A stretch of 64,000 nt of DNA from Geothrix limicola (GCF_030268085.1 NZ_BSDE01000005.1:62001-126000); one strand, 5' to 3'. Positions 43,276 to 51,977 are shown, numbered from the stretch's first letter. The notes: generated from the sequence alone by a model not told the origin. Translations and numbers: made by a program.

Positions 43276-43292
43276 CTCCGACAGGAGCACCC

Positions 43293-45347
43293 ATGTCCCA
43301 CGGATCTGAACCTCAGGAAATCAAGGGTCTGCCCAGCAATGCGCGGCGCCCCTTGGCGCCCGGCGAGTCCTACATCCCCCTGGTGCCCCAGGATGGCGTG
43401 CCTGAAACCACCTCCCGGGCCATCATCATGGGCCTGATCTTCTGCGCGATCTTCAGCATGGCCGCGGCCTACCTGGCGCTGAAGGTGGGCCAGGGCATCG
43501 AGGCCGCCATCCCCATCGCCATCCTGGCCGTGGGCCTGAGCCGCTTCTACTCCCGACGGAGCACGATCCTGGAAAACGTCATCATCCAGAGCATCGGCGC
43601 CAACAGCAGCCACGTGGTGAGCGGCGCCGCCTTCACCATTCCGGCCCTCTACGTCCTGGCCAACACGCCGGGCAGCGGCGTGCCCAATCCCACGCTGTGG
43701 CAGGTCTGCCTCGTGAGCTTCCTGGGCGGCTGCGTGGGCATCCTCTTCATCCTGCCCCTGCGCCACCACTTCATGGTCGAGAACCACGGCATCTTCCCCT
43801 GGCCCGAAGCCACCGCCACCGCCGAGATCCTCGTGACGGGCGAGAAGGCCGGCAACCAGGCCAAGGAACTGGCCGTCGCGGCGGGCATCGGCGCCCTCTA
43901 CGACGCCCTCACCAGCATCTTCCGCGTCATGGGCGAGAACATCACGCTCAAGACGGTCTGGGTGGGCACGGCCCTCCGCGAGCGCTTCTTCGCCTTCAAC
44001 TTCCTCAACAACGCCGCGACCATGGGCATCGGCTACATCATCGGCCTGCGCTACAGCGCGGTCATGGCCGCCGGCTCCATCTTCAGCATGTTCGTGCTGG
44101 TGCCCCTCTTCCACGCCATCGGCCAGCACGTGCCCGTCATCATCGCGCCGGGCACCAAGCTCATCGCCGACATGAGCCCCGAACAGGTCTTCTTCTCCTA
44201 CGTCCGCATCATCGGCGTGGGCGCCATCGCGGGCGCGGGCGTCATGGGCGTGCTCGCCTCCATGCCCAACATGATCCGCTCCATCATCAGCAACATGAAG
44301 GCCCTGCTGGCCGGCGAAGCGCCGGAGGCCGAAGCCGTCGTCGTCAAGCGCACGGACCGCTCCCTGTCGGGCGGCATGATCGCCGTGGGCCTGGTGGCCT
44401 GCGCCCTCGGCACCCTGCTCTTCCTCAGCTTCGGCGTGGGCATCCAGCACGCCTTCATCCCGGCCCTGGTGGCCACCCTCGTCATCATGGTCATCGCCTT
44501 CTTCTTCGCCCCCGTGGCGGCCCGCGCCATCGCGACCATCGGCACCAACCCCATCAGCGGCATGACCATGCTGACCCTGGTGATCACGGGCGGGCTCATG
44601 CTGAAGCTCCACTTCACCGGCGGCTACGGCATGTTCCTCACCATGATGGTGGGCGGCATCGTGTGCACGGCCCTCGCGGCCTCGGGCGCCTTCAGCACCG
44701 ACCTCAAGATCGGCCACTGGATCGGCGCCACGCCCGCCCGGCAGATCGGCTGGAAGTTCGTGGGCACCTTCGTGGCGGCGCTCTTCACGGGCCTGGCCAT
44801 GTGGCTGCTGGCCAACCAGAAGCTGCCGGACGGCGCCTACGCCATCGGCACCAACGCCCTGCCCGCCCCCCAGGCCAGCGCCATGAAGGCCATCCTCGAA
44901 GGCATCTTCGGGACCGTATCGATGCCCCTCCGCTGGTACGCCTTCGGCCTCGGCATCATGCTTTCCATCGTGCTGCGCATGGTGGAGCTGCCCGCGCTCG
45001 GCTTCGCGCTGGGCATGTACCTGCCCATCGAACTGAACACCCCCCTCTTCCTGGGCGGCCTCATGGCCCACTGGGTGAACCGGCCCAAGAAGGGCACCTC
45101 CGAGGCTGACGCCAAGGCCCGCGAAAGCCGCGGCGTACTCATCGCCAGCGGCCTCATGGCCGGCGGTGCCATCATGGGCGTCATCGCGGCGGCCGTGAAA
45201 GCCAAGGACACCTGGCGCGAGGGTTTCCCCGTCCTCAGCGAGGCCCAGGCCACCGGCGCCCTGGGCGAGTGGATCGGCCTGGCCGCCCTCGTCTGCCTCT
45301 GCCTCTACGTGGTTGTCTACAGCCGCCGCGCCAAGGGCGAAGCGTAG
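43293..45347 (+). CDS. OPT-family oligopeptide transporter
   Basis: The product has 684 residues and about 15 hydrophobic segments. SYIPLVPQDGVPETTSRAII and GLIFCAIFSMAAAYLALKVG GQGIEAAIP are the family's N-terminal signature, with NVIIQSIGANSSHVVSGAAF following. OPT proteins import oligopeptides or metal-chelate compounds by proton symport. Directly after four peptidase genes, peptide uptake is the best inference. It sits in the inner membrane. ACAGGAG lies 7 bases before the ATG. A GGAGGA-rich repeat follows the stop. Confidence 0.93.
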   Translation: MSHGSEPQEIKGLPSNARRPLAPGESYIPLVPQDGVPETTSRAIIMGLIFCAIFSMAAAYLALKVGQGIEAAIPIAILAVGLSRFYSRRSTILENVIIQSIGANSSHVVSGAAFTIPALYVLANTPGSGVPNPTLWQVCLVSFLGGCVGILFILPLRHHFMVENHGIFPWPEATATAEILVTGEKAGNQAKELAVAAGIGALYDALTSIFRVMGENITLKTVWVGTALRERFFAFNFLNNAATMGIGYIIGLRYSAVMAAGSIFSMFVLVPLFHAIGQHVPVIIAPGTKLIADMSPEQVFFSYVRIIGVGAIAGAGVMGVLASMPNMIRSIISNMKALLAGEAPEAEAVVVKRTDRSLSGGMIAVGLVACALGTLLFLSFGVGIQHAFIPALVATLVIMVIAFFFAPVAARAIATIGTNPISGMTMLTLVITGGLMLKLHFTGGYGMFLTMMVGGIVCTALAASGAFSTDLKIGHWIGATPARQIGWKFVGTFVAALFTGLAMWLLANQKLPDGAYAIGTNALPAPQASAMKAILEGIFGTVSMPLRWYAFGLGIMLSIVLRMVELPALGFALGMYLPIELNTPLFLGGLMAHWVNRPKKGTSEADAKARESRGVLIASGLMAGGAIMGVIAAAVKAKDTWREGFPVLSEAQATGALGEWIGLAALVCLCLYVVVYSRRAKGEA

Positions 45348-45360
45348 GTCCCCGACGAAA

Positions 45361-45491
45361 GGAATTTTGAAAGCTGAGGAGAACGGAGGAGCTGAGGAAA
45401 GCGGAGAAAAACCGAGTGGCTACGCGCCATACCTCCGCTCTCCTCCGCTCCTCGGCTTTCCTCCGCTTCTTCTATTCCGTTCTCTTTTTCC
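45361..45491. repeat. GGAGGA/TCCTCC inverted repeat, copy 1
   Basis: AGCTGAGGAGAACGGAGGAG on the left faces CTCCGCTCCTCGGCTTTCCT on the right, then ATTCCGTTCTCTTTTTCC. A related element is at 47641-47736. The two flank the sigma/anti-sigma operon. Confidence 0.8.
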
Positions 45492-45552
45492 AGGTTCGGA
45501 TCAACACTTTCCTCGCCCCCCCGGTATGGATAGGTGAGGGAGGAATCGTGAC

Positions 45553-46185
45553 GTGTTTCCGGGATCCGAGGCCGCGCTGATGGACGAGGGGATCGCCTCC
45601 CTTCCGGAAGCGTCGGCGCAGGATCCGCTGGCGCAGTTGGTGCGCCGCATCCGTGGTGGAGAGGCCGAGGCCTTCGAGCCCCTGATGGCGCGCACGGAGG
45701 CACGAATTCTCGCCTTGGCCTGGCGCATCCTGGGGGACCGGCACCTGGCCGAAGACGCCGCGCAGGAGACTTTTCTCCGCGTGTTCCGCTCCCTCCACAC
45801 CTACCGTCTGGGCGAACCCTTCGAGGCCTGGATGATCCGCATCGCCGTGAACGTCTGCCGTGACCTGGCTCGTAAACGCGGCCCACTGCCCGTGCCCCTG
45901 GACTTGCTGGATGTCCTTGAAGGCGATGCGGCTTCCCTGGGCGCCGAAGAAGCCGTCCTCCTCCAGCAGCGCCGCGCCCTGGTCCGCCAGGCCCTCGCCG
46001 GCCTGCCCCAGGCCGAACGCACGGCCCTCGTGCTGCGCGACCTCGAAGGCCTCAGCACCGAGGAGGTGGCCCGCATCCTCGGCGTGCGCCCCGTCACCAT
46101 CCGATCCCAGGTTGCCTCGGCGCGCACCAAGCTCCAGGCCCACTGCGCGCGCCTGACAACCCCGCCCCAAGGAGGACGCCCATGA
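45553..46185 (+). CDS. ECF-type RNA polymerase sigma factor
   Basis: The product has 210 residues. Region 2 is RRIRGGEAEAFEPLMARTEA through LAEDAAQETFLRVFRSLHTY, and region 4 is LPQAERTALVLRDLEGLSTE followed by EVARILGVRPVTIRSQVASA. It directs RNA polymerase to a stress or envelope regulon. The start is GTG 45553, with GGAGG nine bases upstream; ATG 45580 is an alternative. The ATG of the anti-sigma gene overlaps its end by 4 bases, and the secretin-like gene overlaps the anti-sigma gene in the same way, so all three are one coupled operon. The target promoters are not identified. Confidence 0.93.
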   Translation: MFPGSEAALMDEGIASLPEASAQDPLAQLVRRIRGGEAEAFEPLMARTEARILALAWRILGDRHLAEDAAQETFLRVFRSLHTYRLGEPFEAWMIRIAVNVCRDLARKRGPLPVPLDLLDVLEGDAASLGAEEAVLLQQRRALVRQALAGLPQAERTALVLRDLEGLSTEEVARILGVRPVTIRSQVASARTKLQAHCARLTTPPQGGRP

Positions 46186-46796
46186 CGCCGCATGTCCTCA
46201 AACACCTGCCCCTCTGGATCGAAGGCGACCTCGCCGGGACCGAGTCGGCGGCCGTCGAAAGCCACCTCGCCGAATGCCCCGCCTGCCTCGAAGCCGCTGA
46301 AGCGTTGCGCGCCAGCCAGGCCCGGCTGCGGGAGGCCATGGCCTCGCCCTTCGATGCCTCCGATGCGGTGCGCCTGCGCTGCTCGGTGATGGACCAGATC
46401 CGCGCCGAGCCAGCCCCCAGGCCCATTCTGCACCTCGCAAGCCGGCCCGCCCTGCTCACGGCCAGCGCGGCGGCCCTGCTCCTCGCATCGCTGGTCTGGC
46501 GCTTCGAACGCGGACGCTCCGTCCATTCCGCACCGCCCCCTGCTCCTCCTCCAACGAGCGCAGCCTTGTCCGCCGAACCCGATCCGAAGCCAGCCCCCAC
46601 TGAATCCCGATCGGCCCTCCGATACGAGACCCAGGCTCGCATCCGACCTGCATCCAGGCACGGCACCGAGTCCCTACCCTCGGGCATGCCCGCCCGCATC
46701 GAATTCCAGACCGCAGATCCGACCATCCGCATCATCTGGCTGGCCCAGGCCACGCCGCCTTCCGAACCCAGTTCCACCCCAGAGGAGAAGTCATGA
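46182..46796 (+). CDS. zinc-finger anti-sigma factor
   Basis: The product has 204 residues. The N-terminal ZAS domain has His28-x3-Cys32-x2-Cys35 (VESHLAECPACLEAAE), which binds zinc and the sigma factor. One membrane segment follows at about 87-106 (PALLTASAAALLLASLVWRF), then a Pro/Ser-rich extracytoplasmic region of about 100 residues. It overlaps the sigma gene by 4 bases and the next gene by 4 bases. It should hold the sigma factor inactive at the membrane until a signal on the outer side releases it. Confidence 0.92.
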   Translation: MTPHVLKHLPLWIEGDLAGTESAAVESHLAECPACLEAAEALRASQARLREAMASPFDASDAVRLRCSVMDQIRAEPAPRPILHLASRPALLTASAAALLLASLVWRFERGRSVHSAPPPAPPPTSAALSAEPDPKPAPTESRSALRYETQARIRPASRHGTESLPSGMPARIEFQTADPTIRIIWLAQATPPSEPSSTPEEKS

Positions 46797-47620
46797 TGAT
46801 TCTTCGTTCCCTCGCCCTGAGCGCCTTGCTGGTCCCGACCCTCGGCGCCCAGACATCTCCCGCCGCACCGGCTCCTCAGGCCAGACCTGCTGAACCAGAT
46901 CTGACAACCCTGCGCGCCATGAAAAGCAAAGTATTCATGGTGCAGCATCGCGATCCCAACGTGCTCGTTCGGGCTCTTCGTGCCCTCGGCAGCGGTGTGA
47001 ACGGATCCACCCTGAACTACACGAACGATGGCGGCATCAACACCCTCAGTGCACGTGATTTCCCAGAGAATTTGGCCGCCATCGAAGAGGCCCTAAAGCG
47101 CCTGGACGTGCCGGCAACCACTCAGAGGACCGCGGCCGTAGAGTTGACACTTCACGTCCTTTTTGCAACCAAGGGCCCCATCACAGATGCCGGGTTGCCC
47201 GCGGATCTCCAAGACGTCGTGAAACAGCTTAAAAGCACTCTCGCCTACCGCGGCTACACGCTGGCTGCCAGTTTCGTCCAGCGTGTGCAGATCCAGGATA
47301 ACGAGCGAAGTGAAACCGGCGGCCTGGGCCATGTTCCGCCAAGCGTGCTGGGCTCAGTAGGCGACAAGGACATGTCGAGCCTGAAAGTGGAATGGTCCGC
47401 ACGAGGACTGAGGCTGGAAACCCCTTCAGAAGGACCAACCACCCTCTTCATGGGTTCCTTTCGCCTCGACCTGGTGGAGGAAATGGTCAACGTCGCGGGC
47501 ACATTGGCCAAGTTCAATACACCCCTCTCCCTTCGTGAAGGTGAAAAAGTAGTCGTCGGAACGTCGGTCGTGAAGGACCATGGCGTCGTTGTCGTACTCA
47601 CATCCAAGCGCGTGAACTAG
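46793..47620 (+). CDS. secreted protein with a secretin-N (NolW-like) domain
   Basis: The product has 275 residues with a signal peptide (SLALSALLVPTLGA). Residues about 45-105 (KVFMVQHRDPNVLVRALRAL through FPENLAAIEEALKRLDVPAT) follow the NolW/secretin short-domain pattern ending in LDVP. The C-terminal half (VELTLHVLFATKGP, LKVEWSARGLRLETPSEGPT, EGEKVVVGTSVVKDHGVVVV) resembles the beta-rich core found in secretin-related proteins, but no pore-forming secretin domain is evident. It is coupled to the sigma and anti-sigma genes by a 4-base overlap. It may monitor or form an envelope assembly under that sigma factor; this is inference. Confidence 0.75.
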   Translation: MMILRSLALSALLVPTLGAQTSPAAPAPQARPAEPDLTTLRAMKSKVFMVQHRDPNVLVRALRALGSGVNGSTLNYTNDGGINTLSARDFPENLAAIEEALKRLDVPATTQRTAAVELTLHVLFATKGPITDAGLPADLQDVVKQLKSTLAYRGYTLAASFVQRVQIQDNERSETGGLGHVPPSVLGSVGDKDMSSLKVEWSARGLRLETPSEGPTTLFMGSFRLDLVEEMVNVAGTLAKFNTPLSLREGEKVVVGTSVVKDHGVVVVLTSKRVN

Positions 47621-47640
47621 CAGAGCGCTTCAGCCCGCGA

Positions 47641-47736
47641 AAGGAATGGTGGAAGCGGAGAAGAGGAGCCATCCAACCTCTCCGCTTTCCTCCGCACCTC
47701 AGTTCTCCTCCGCTTCATGAATTCCGTTTCTTTTCC
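47641..47736. repeat. GGAGGA/TCCTCC inverted repeat, copy 2
   Basis: GGAATGGTGGAAGCGGAGAA faces TCTCCGCTTTCCTCCGC and TTCTCCTCCGCTTCATGAAT, then TTCCGTTTCTTTT as in the copy at 45361-45491. It lies just after the secretin-like gene. The remaining 100 bases to the inositol-phosphatase gene show nothing else. Confidence 0.75.
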
Positions 47737-47844
47737 GAACGACTCAAACCTTCACACCGTCGAGCCGATGGAGCCGCAGACCTGAGAATGGCGCGCTAAC
47801 GCTTGGCCGTCGTGCGACGCGCCGGCCGCACCCAGAGCCTCGGG

Positions 47845-48633
47845 TCAGCTCGCCCCATGCTCCTTCGTGCATCCCAGTAGGTCCTGAACGACGCCCCGGG
47901 TGCCCGTCACCACGCTGCCGGTGTTGAACCAGGTCTGTCCGCCTTCCCAATCCGTGATGCAGCCGCCGGCCTCCTGCAGGAGCAGTACGCCCGCGGCCAT
48001 GTCCCAGGGCTGGAGGCCCAGCTCGAAGTAACCATCGAAGATGCCGCAGGCCGTGTGGGCCAGGTCCAGCGCGGCGCTGCCGGCACGGCGGATGCCCATG
48101 GCGCGGGGGAAGACCCGGCCCAGGGCTTCGTTGAACTTCGGCCAGCGGTCCCCCAGCTGATAGGCGAAGCCCGTGGCGAGATAGGCGCCGTCCAGGCCTC
48201 CCTGCTGCGACACGCGCATGGGCTTGCCGTTCCAGGTGGCGCCCATGCCCCGCACGGCCACGAAACAATCTCCGCGCAGGGGATCGAGCACGCAGCCCGC
48301 CACGGGGCCTTCCGCGTCCCACAGGGCCACGGAGACGCACCAGTGGGGAAAGCCCTGGACGAAGTTCAGCGTGCCGTCGAGGGGATCGACGATCCAGCGG
48401 ATCTCGGCGCTGCCCGAACTCCCGGACTCCTCGCCGAGGAAGCCGTACTGGGGAAAGCGGAATTCCAGCTCGGCGCGGATGGCGGCTTCGGAGGCGCGGT
48501 CCGCATCGCTCACGAAGTCGTTCTTGGTCTTTTCGTTGATCATGCCGGGCTCGAGTTTCCGGAAATACCCCAGCAGCACCTTGCCGCCGGCCTCGGCCGC
48601 AGCCACACATGCATCCCGTTGCGCGTCGAACAT
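47845..48633 (-). CDS. inositol monophosphatase-family phosphatase
   Basis: The product has 262 residues. The Li-sensitive phosphatase motifs are complete: FLGEESG (metal-binding Glu pair), WIVDPLDGTLNFVQGFPHWC (DPLDGT), and GLQPWDMAAGVLLLQEAGG (the WDxAAG motif). It hydrolyses myo-inositol phosphate or related sugar phosphates, and could also act on FBP or NADP; the substrate cannot be told by eye. ATG 48633 gives MFDAQRDACVAAAEAGGKVL, a normal start. The SDR gene ends 2 bases before it on the same strand, so the pair forms an operon. Confidence 0.93.
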   Translation of the reverse strand: MFDAQRDACVAAAEAGGKVLLGYFRKLEPGMINEKTKNDFVSDADRASEAAIRAELEFRFPQYGFLGEESGSSGSAEIRWIVDPLDGTLNFVQGFPHWCVSVALWDAEGPVAGCVLDPLRGDCFVAVRGMGATWNGKPMRVSQQGGLDGAYLATGFAYQLGDRWPKFNEALGRVFPRAMGIRRAGSAALDLAHTACGIFDGYFELGLQPWDMAAGVLLLQEAGGCITDWEGGQTWFNTGSVVTGTRGVVQDLLGCTKEHGAS

Positions 48634-48635
48634 GA

Positions 48636-50099
48636 TCACCGTCCTCGCCTCGATTCTGTCACGGAGGCCTCGGCGCGTCGTTTGAGCGCGCGGATCAGGC
48701 CCGGGAAGACGAACCAGTGGAAGGGCAGGACGGCGTACCAGTAGAGCAATCCCAGCAGGCCGTGCGGTTCGAAGAAAGCCGTCTGCTCGAGCCGCGAGCC
48801 GGTGCCTTCGGGCCGGACGGTGAACTGCAGCCAGGCGTGGCCATCCAGTTTCATTTCGGAACGCAGGCGCAGCAGCCGGTCGGGTTCCAGGGCTTCGACC
48901 CGCCAAAAATCCACCGGATCCCCCACGCGGAGTTCGCGCGGATGCCGCCTGCCCCGGCGCATGCCCTTCCCGCCCAGCGCCCGGTCGAGGGTCCCCCGGA
49001 GCTGCCAGAGCCAGTTGCCTGCGGGCCATCCGCTTTCGCCGCCCAGGGCGCAGAAGGCCTGGAAGATGGTCCCGGGACGGGCCCGCACGTGCAGGGCGTG
49101 GCGCTCCAGCAGCATGCCTTCGTAGGCCCCCAGGGCCCGCCCCTCGGGCTCGCCGGCGAGGCTGGAAGCCCAGGTGGTCTCCACCGCATCCTCGTCCAGG
49201 CGCCGCAGGGCCAGTTCGAGGGCCTCCCGGTAGACCATGGGCCGCACACGGAAGGCCTCCAGCGCGCGGGGATCGCGCACCACCACTTCGGTCGTCATCC
49301 CCTCCACCAGGGGCTTCGCCAGGGCCATGGGAAGCGGCGTCACCAGCTCCACCCAGATGGCCGACAGGATCGGAAAGGGCACCCGCATGGGCAGGATGAC
49401 CCGGCGCAGCCCCCGGGCCTGGGCGTAGGCCAGCATCATGTCCCGGTAGTCGAGCACATCACCGCCGCCCACCTCATAGATGCCACTCAGATCGGGATGT
49501 TCGAGGGCCTCGGTGAGGTAGGCCAGCACGTCGCGCACGCCGATGGGCTGGCAGCGGGTCTTCACCCAGCGGGGCGTGATCATGAAGGGCAGGCGTTCCG
49601 TGAGGTGGCGCAGCATCTCGAAGCTGGCGCTGCCGCTACCCACGATCACGGCGGCCCGGAATTCCAGCACCGGCACACCCGAAGATCCCAGCGCGGCCCC
49701 CACTTCCTGGCGGCTGGCCAGGTGGTCGCTGCGGTGCCGCGTGGGATCCCCCAGGCCACCCAGGTAGATGATCCGGCGCACGCCGGCCCTGGCGCAGGCC
49801 TCGGCGAAGGTCGTGGCCTGGCGCAGATCCCGGCCCCGGAAGTCGGGACGGTCCTCGCCCATGGCGTGCACCAGGTAGTAGGCCTGGGCCACGCCCCGAA
49901 GCGCGGCCGCCAGGGCCTCGGGATCGGAGACATCGCCCTGGACCTTCTCGACGCCGGGCCAGGGCCGGCCCGCCAGGCGTTCCGGGTTGCGGGCCAGGCA
50001 GCGCACCCGGTGCCCAGCCGCCAGAAGGCGCGGCACCAGCCTGCCTCCGATATAGCCCGTGGCCCCCGTCACGAGGATGAGAGGTTTCCCCGGATCCAT
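48636..50099 (-). CDS. SDR-family NAD(P)-binding protein fused to a DUF2867 domain
   Basis: The product has 487 residues. The N-terminal part is an atypical short-chain dehydrogenase or NmrA-like fold: LILVTGATGYIGGRLVPRLL, GDVSDPEALAAALRGVAQAY and RRIIYLGGLGDPTRHRSDHL. The C-terminal part (about 310-487) is a DUF2867 domain (GNWLWQLRGTLDRALGGKGM, VGDPVDFWRVEALEPDRLLR, AWLQFTVRPEGTGSRLEQTA). YLVHAMGEDR and YEVGGGDVLDYRDMM fit this fusion class, whose substrate is unknown. ATG 50099 starts right before the Rossmann strand. A GTG at 50132 is also possible. It is the first gene of an operon with the phosphatase. Confidence 0.85.
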   Translation of the reverse strand: MDPGKPLILVTGATGYIGGRLVPRLLAAGHRVRCLARNPERLAGRPWPGVEKVQGDVSDPEALAAALRGVAQAYYLVHAMGEDRPDFRGRDLRQATTFAEACARAGVRRIIYLGGLGDPTRHRSDHLASRQEVGAALGSSGVPVLEFRAAVIVGSGSASFEMLRHLTERLPFMITPRWVKTRCQPIGVRDVLAYLTEALEHPDLSGIYEVGGGDVLDYRDMMLAYAQARGLRRVILPMRVPFPILSAIWVELVTPLPMALAKPLVEGMTTEVVVRDPRALEAFRVRPMVYREALELALRRLDEDAVETTWASSLAGEPEGRALGAYEGMLLERHALHVRARPGTIFQAFCALGGESGWPAGNWLWQLRGTLDRALGGKGMRRGRRHPRELRVGDPVDFWRVEALEPDRLLRLRSEMKLDGHAWLQFTVRPEGTGSRLEQTAFFEPHGLLGLLYWYAVLPFHWFVFPGLIRALKRRAEASVTESRRGR

Positions 50100-50238
50100 G
50101 AGGGAGGCGCCGGCGGGGCCCGGGGTAATCACGGGGCCTCGCCCTCGGGCCAGACGTCTCCCCTGCCGCTGGCAACCCTCAGCAGAACCCCGGATCGTGT
50201 CATGGAATCTCCGATTCCAAGTATGGCCCCTCGAAAAT

Positions 50239-50260
50239 CCTGACGAATTTGGTAAACTTT
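50239..50260 (+). promoter_or_regulatory. candidate Rrf2/IscR-like operator, copy 2
   Basis: CCTGACGAATTTGGTAAACT lies 15 bases before the Nfu start and shares TTGGTAAACTTT exactly with the site before bacilliredoxin at 29292-29313. Confidence 0.5.
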
Positions 50261-50274
50261 ATCGGGAGACCGCC

Positions 50275-50817
50275 ATGCCCAAGGTCATCAACATCGAACC
50301 CACCCCCAATCCGGATGCCCTGAAGTTCCTGGTGCACCCGGCCATCCTCAAGGCGGGTTCGCGCTCGTTCAAGGATTTCGGCGCGGCGGTGGGCGACCCG
50401 CTGGGCTCCTGCCTCTTCGGCTTGGGCAAGGTCACCTCCGTGTTCTACATGGACCGCTTCGTCACCGTAAACAAGGAGCCTTCGGCGGAGTGGAGCGATC
50501 TCATCGATCCCATCTGCGAGGCCATCGAGGATCTCAAGCTGCCCGAGAACGAGACGGGCGACACGGCGGCCCAGCTTTCGGGGGACGCTGACGCCACCCT
50601 GGAGCGCATCAACCACCTGCTGGACACCCGCATCCGCCCAGGCCTCGCCGGCGATGGCGGCGGCCTGGAGGTGATCTCCTTCGACGGCCAGACCCTGCAG
50701 ATCAGCTACCACGGTGCCTGCGGCTCCTGCCCCTCCTCCACCAGCGGCACCCTGCGCTACATCGAGGGGTTGCTGCAGGAGGAAATCAGTCCAAGCCTTC
50801 GCGTGGTCAGTTGGTAG
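50275..50817 (+). CDS. NifU-like (Nfu) Fe-S cluster carrier
   Basis: The product has 180 residues. The N-terminal Nfu_N domain (1-88) begins VINIEPTPNPDALKFLVHPA. The C-terminal NifU domain holds the cluster-binding CxxC at 149-152 (YHGACGSCPSSTSGTLRYIE) after RPGLAGDGGGLEVISFDGQT. It receives and passes on [4Fe-4S] or [2Fe-2S] clusters to target proteins. The ATG at 50275 has GGGAG 6 bases before it. It stands alone on the plus strand between the SDR gene (divergent) and the GAF gene, and shares a putative operator with bacilliredoxin. Confidence 0.93.
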   Translation: MPKVINIEPTPNPDALKFLVHPAILKAGSRSFKDFGAAVGDPLGSCLFGLGKVTSVFYMDRFVTVNKEPSAEWSDLIDPICEAIEDLKLPENETGDTAAQLSGDADATLERINHLLDTRIRPGLAGDGGGLEVISFDGQTLQISYHGACGSCPSSTSGTLRYIEGLLQEEISPSLRVVSW

Positions 50818-50913
50818 GAATCCCCTAAAACGTTCCAAACCCCTTGGCTTCATCGGATAGGGCTTGCGCCTCCGCAAAAGACCGGCAACCTAGAACAAAC
50901 CTCTGGAGCTCGC

Positions 50914-51909
50914 GTGGTCGTGGCCAAGCCCGTCAAGCGTCGTAGCGGCACCTCGGACCACCTGTCGGCCCTGTCGGACCTGCTACAGGACAGCCGCACG
51001 GACGCCGCGAAGCTCTTCGAGCAGGGTCTCGCGTTGCTCGTGCAGGCCCTGCGCGTGGATCAGGCGCTGCTGACGCGGGTCACCGCGCTGGGTCATGAGG
51101 TGGTCTGGTGGGCTTCCTCCCGCCGCACGGATACGAACGGCATCTTCGAATCGCCAGAAAAGGGATTCTGCCCGCTCGTCATCGCCCATCCCGAACGCAC
51201 GCTCACCATCCGGGACGCCGCCGCGGATCCGCGGTGGCGCAAATCCACGGGCTGCGTGGAACTCGGCCTCCACGCCTACGCCGGCGTGGCCCTGAAGGTG
51301 AAGGACCAGGTGCTGGGAACGCTCTGCGTGCAGCACCATGCGGCCCACCCCTTCACCCGCGCGGAGCTGGCCCTGCTCAAGACCATGGGGCACCTCATCG
51401 CGCGGACCCTGGAATCCGAGAACCTCAAGCAGGAACTCCAGGCTGCCCTGGACGCCCTGGAACTCAGCAGCGCCATCGTCGAAGACAGCGCCCTGCAGAG
51501 CGCGCGCTCGGGCCTTCCCAATCGTCGCTACCTCGAGATCTGGCTGCGCTCCGCGCTCTTCATGGCGCGCCGGCGGCGGGAACCCATGGCCCTCGCGCTG
51601 TGGTCGCAGCCCATGGTGAGTGGCACCAAGGGCAAGCTGGCCGCGGCTTCGACTCACCTGCGCGGTGAGGATCTCCTCGTCGAACTCTCCAGCGATCAGT
51701 ACCTGCTGCTCATGCCCCACACCAGCGATTCGGGCGCGGAAGTCCTGCTCACGCGCCTGCGCGGCATCCTCGGAGACCATCCGACCGGGGCCGCCCTCTG
51801 GCTTCCGGACGGAAAGGACATGACCTTGAAGTCGACTTTGCGACACGTCGCCAAAGCCTTCACTGACGCCAATCGGGAGAAGGTCCCGCTCGTCTGGAGC
51901 CGCGGCTGA
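50914..51909 (+). CDS. GAF-domain protein with a degenerate, shortened GGDEF domain
   Basis: The product has 331 residues and starts with GTG at 50914 (GGAG about 5 bases upstream). Residues about 25-170 form a GAF domain (LVQALRVDQALLTRVTALGH, DAAADPRWRKSTGCVELGLH, VALKVKDQVLGTLCVQHHAA). After a short helical linker (170-195) comes a GGDEF-like part: SGLPNRRYLEIWLRSALFMA matches the start, but the active loop reads SSDQY at 259-263 and the domain is about 30 residues short. It is unlikely to make cyclic-di-GMP. It may bind a nucleotide or act as a partner. Confidence 0.8.
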   Translation: MVVAKPVKRRSGTSDHLSALSDLLQDSRTDAAKLFEQGLALLVQALRVDQALLTRVTALGHEVVWWASSRRTDTNGIFESPEKGFCPLVIAHPERTLTIRDAAADPRWRKSTGCVELGLHAYAGVALKVKDQVLGTLCVQHHAAHPFTRAELALLKTMGHLIARTLESENLKQELQAALDALELSSAIVEDSALQSARSGLPNRRYLEIWLRSALFMARRRREPMALALWSQPMVSGTKGKLAAASTHLRGEDLLVELSSDQYLLLMPHTSDSGAEVLLTRLRGILGDHPTGAALWLPDGKDMTLKSTLRHVAKAFTDANREKVPLVWSRG

Positions 51910-51977
51910 AGCGGATCTCCCGACCTCATTGCTGGCTCATCATCGTCGTCCGTGGGATGATGAAAAGCTCTGGTACA

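Noticed and set aside
43164-43292. Short ORFs with translations of ACGGAG repeats
   Set aside because: They come from a palindromic intergenic element and lack any ribosome site or family.
41316-45071. 1251-codon minus-strand frame opposite the aminopeptidase and OPT genes
   Set aside because: It spans an intergenic repeat, is extremely rich in His/Gly/Glu/Ala/Asp and shows no domain. It is an antisense shadow.
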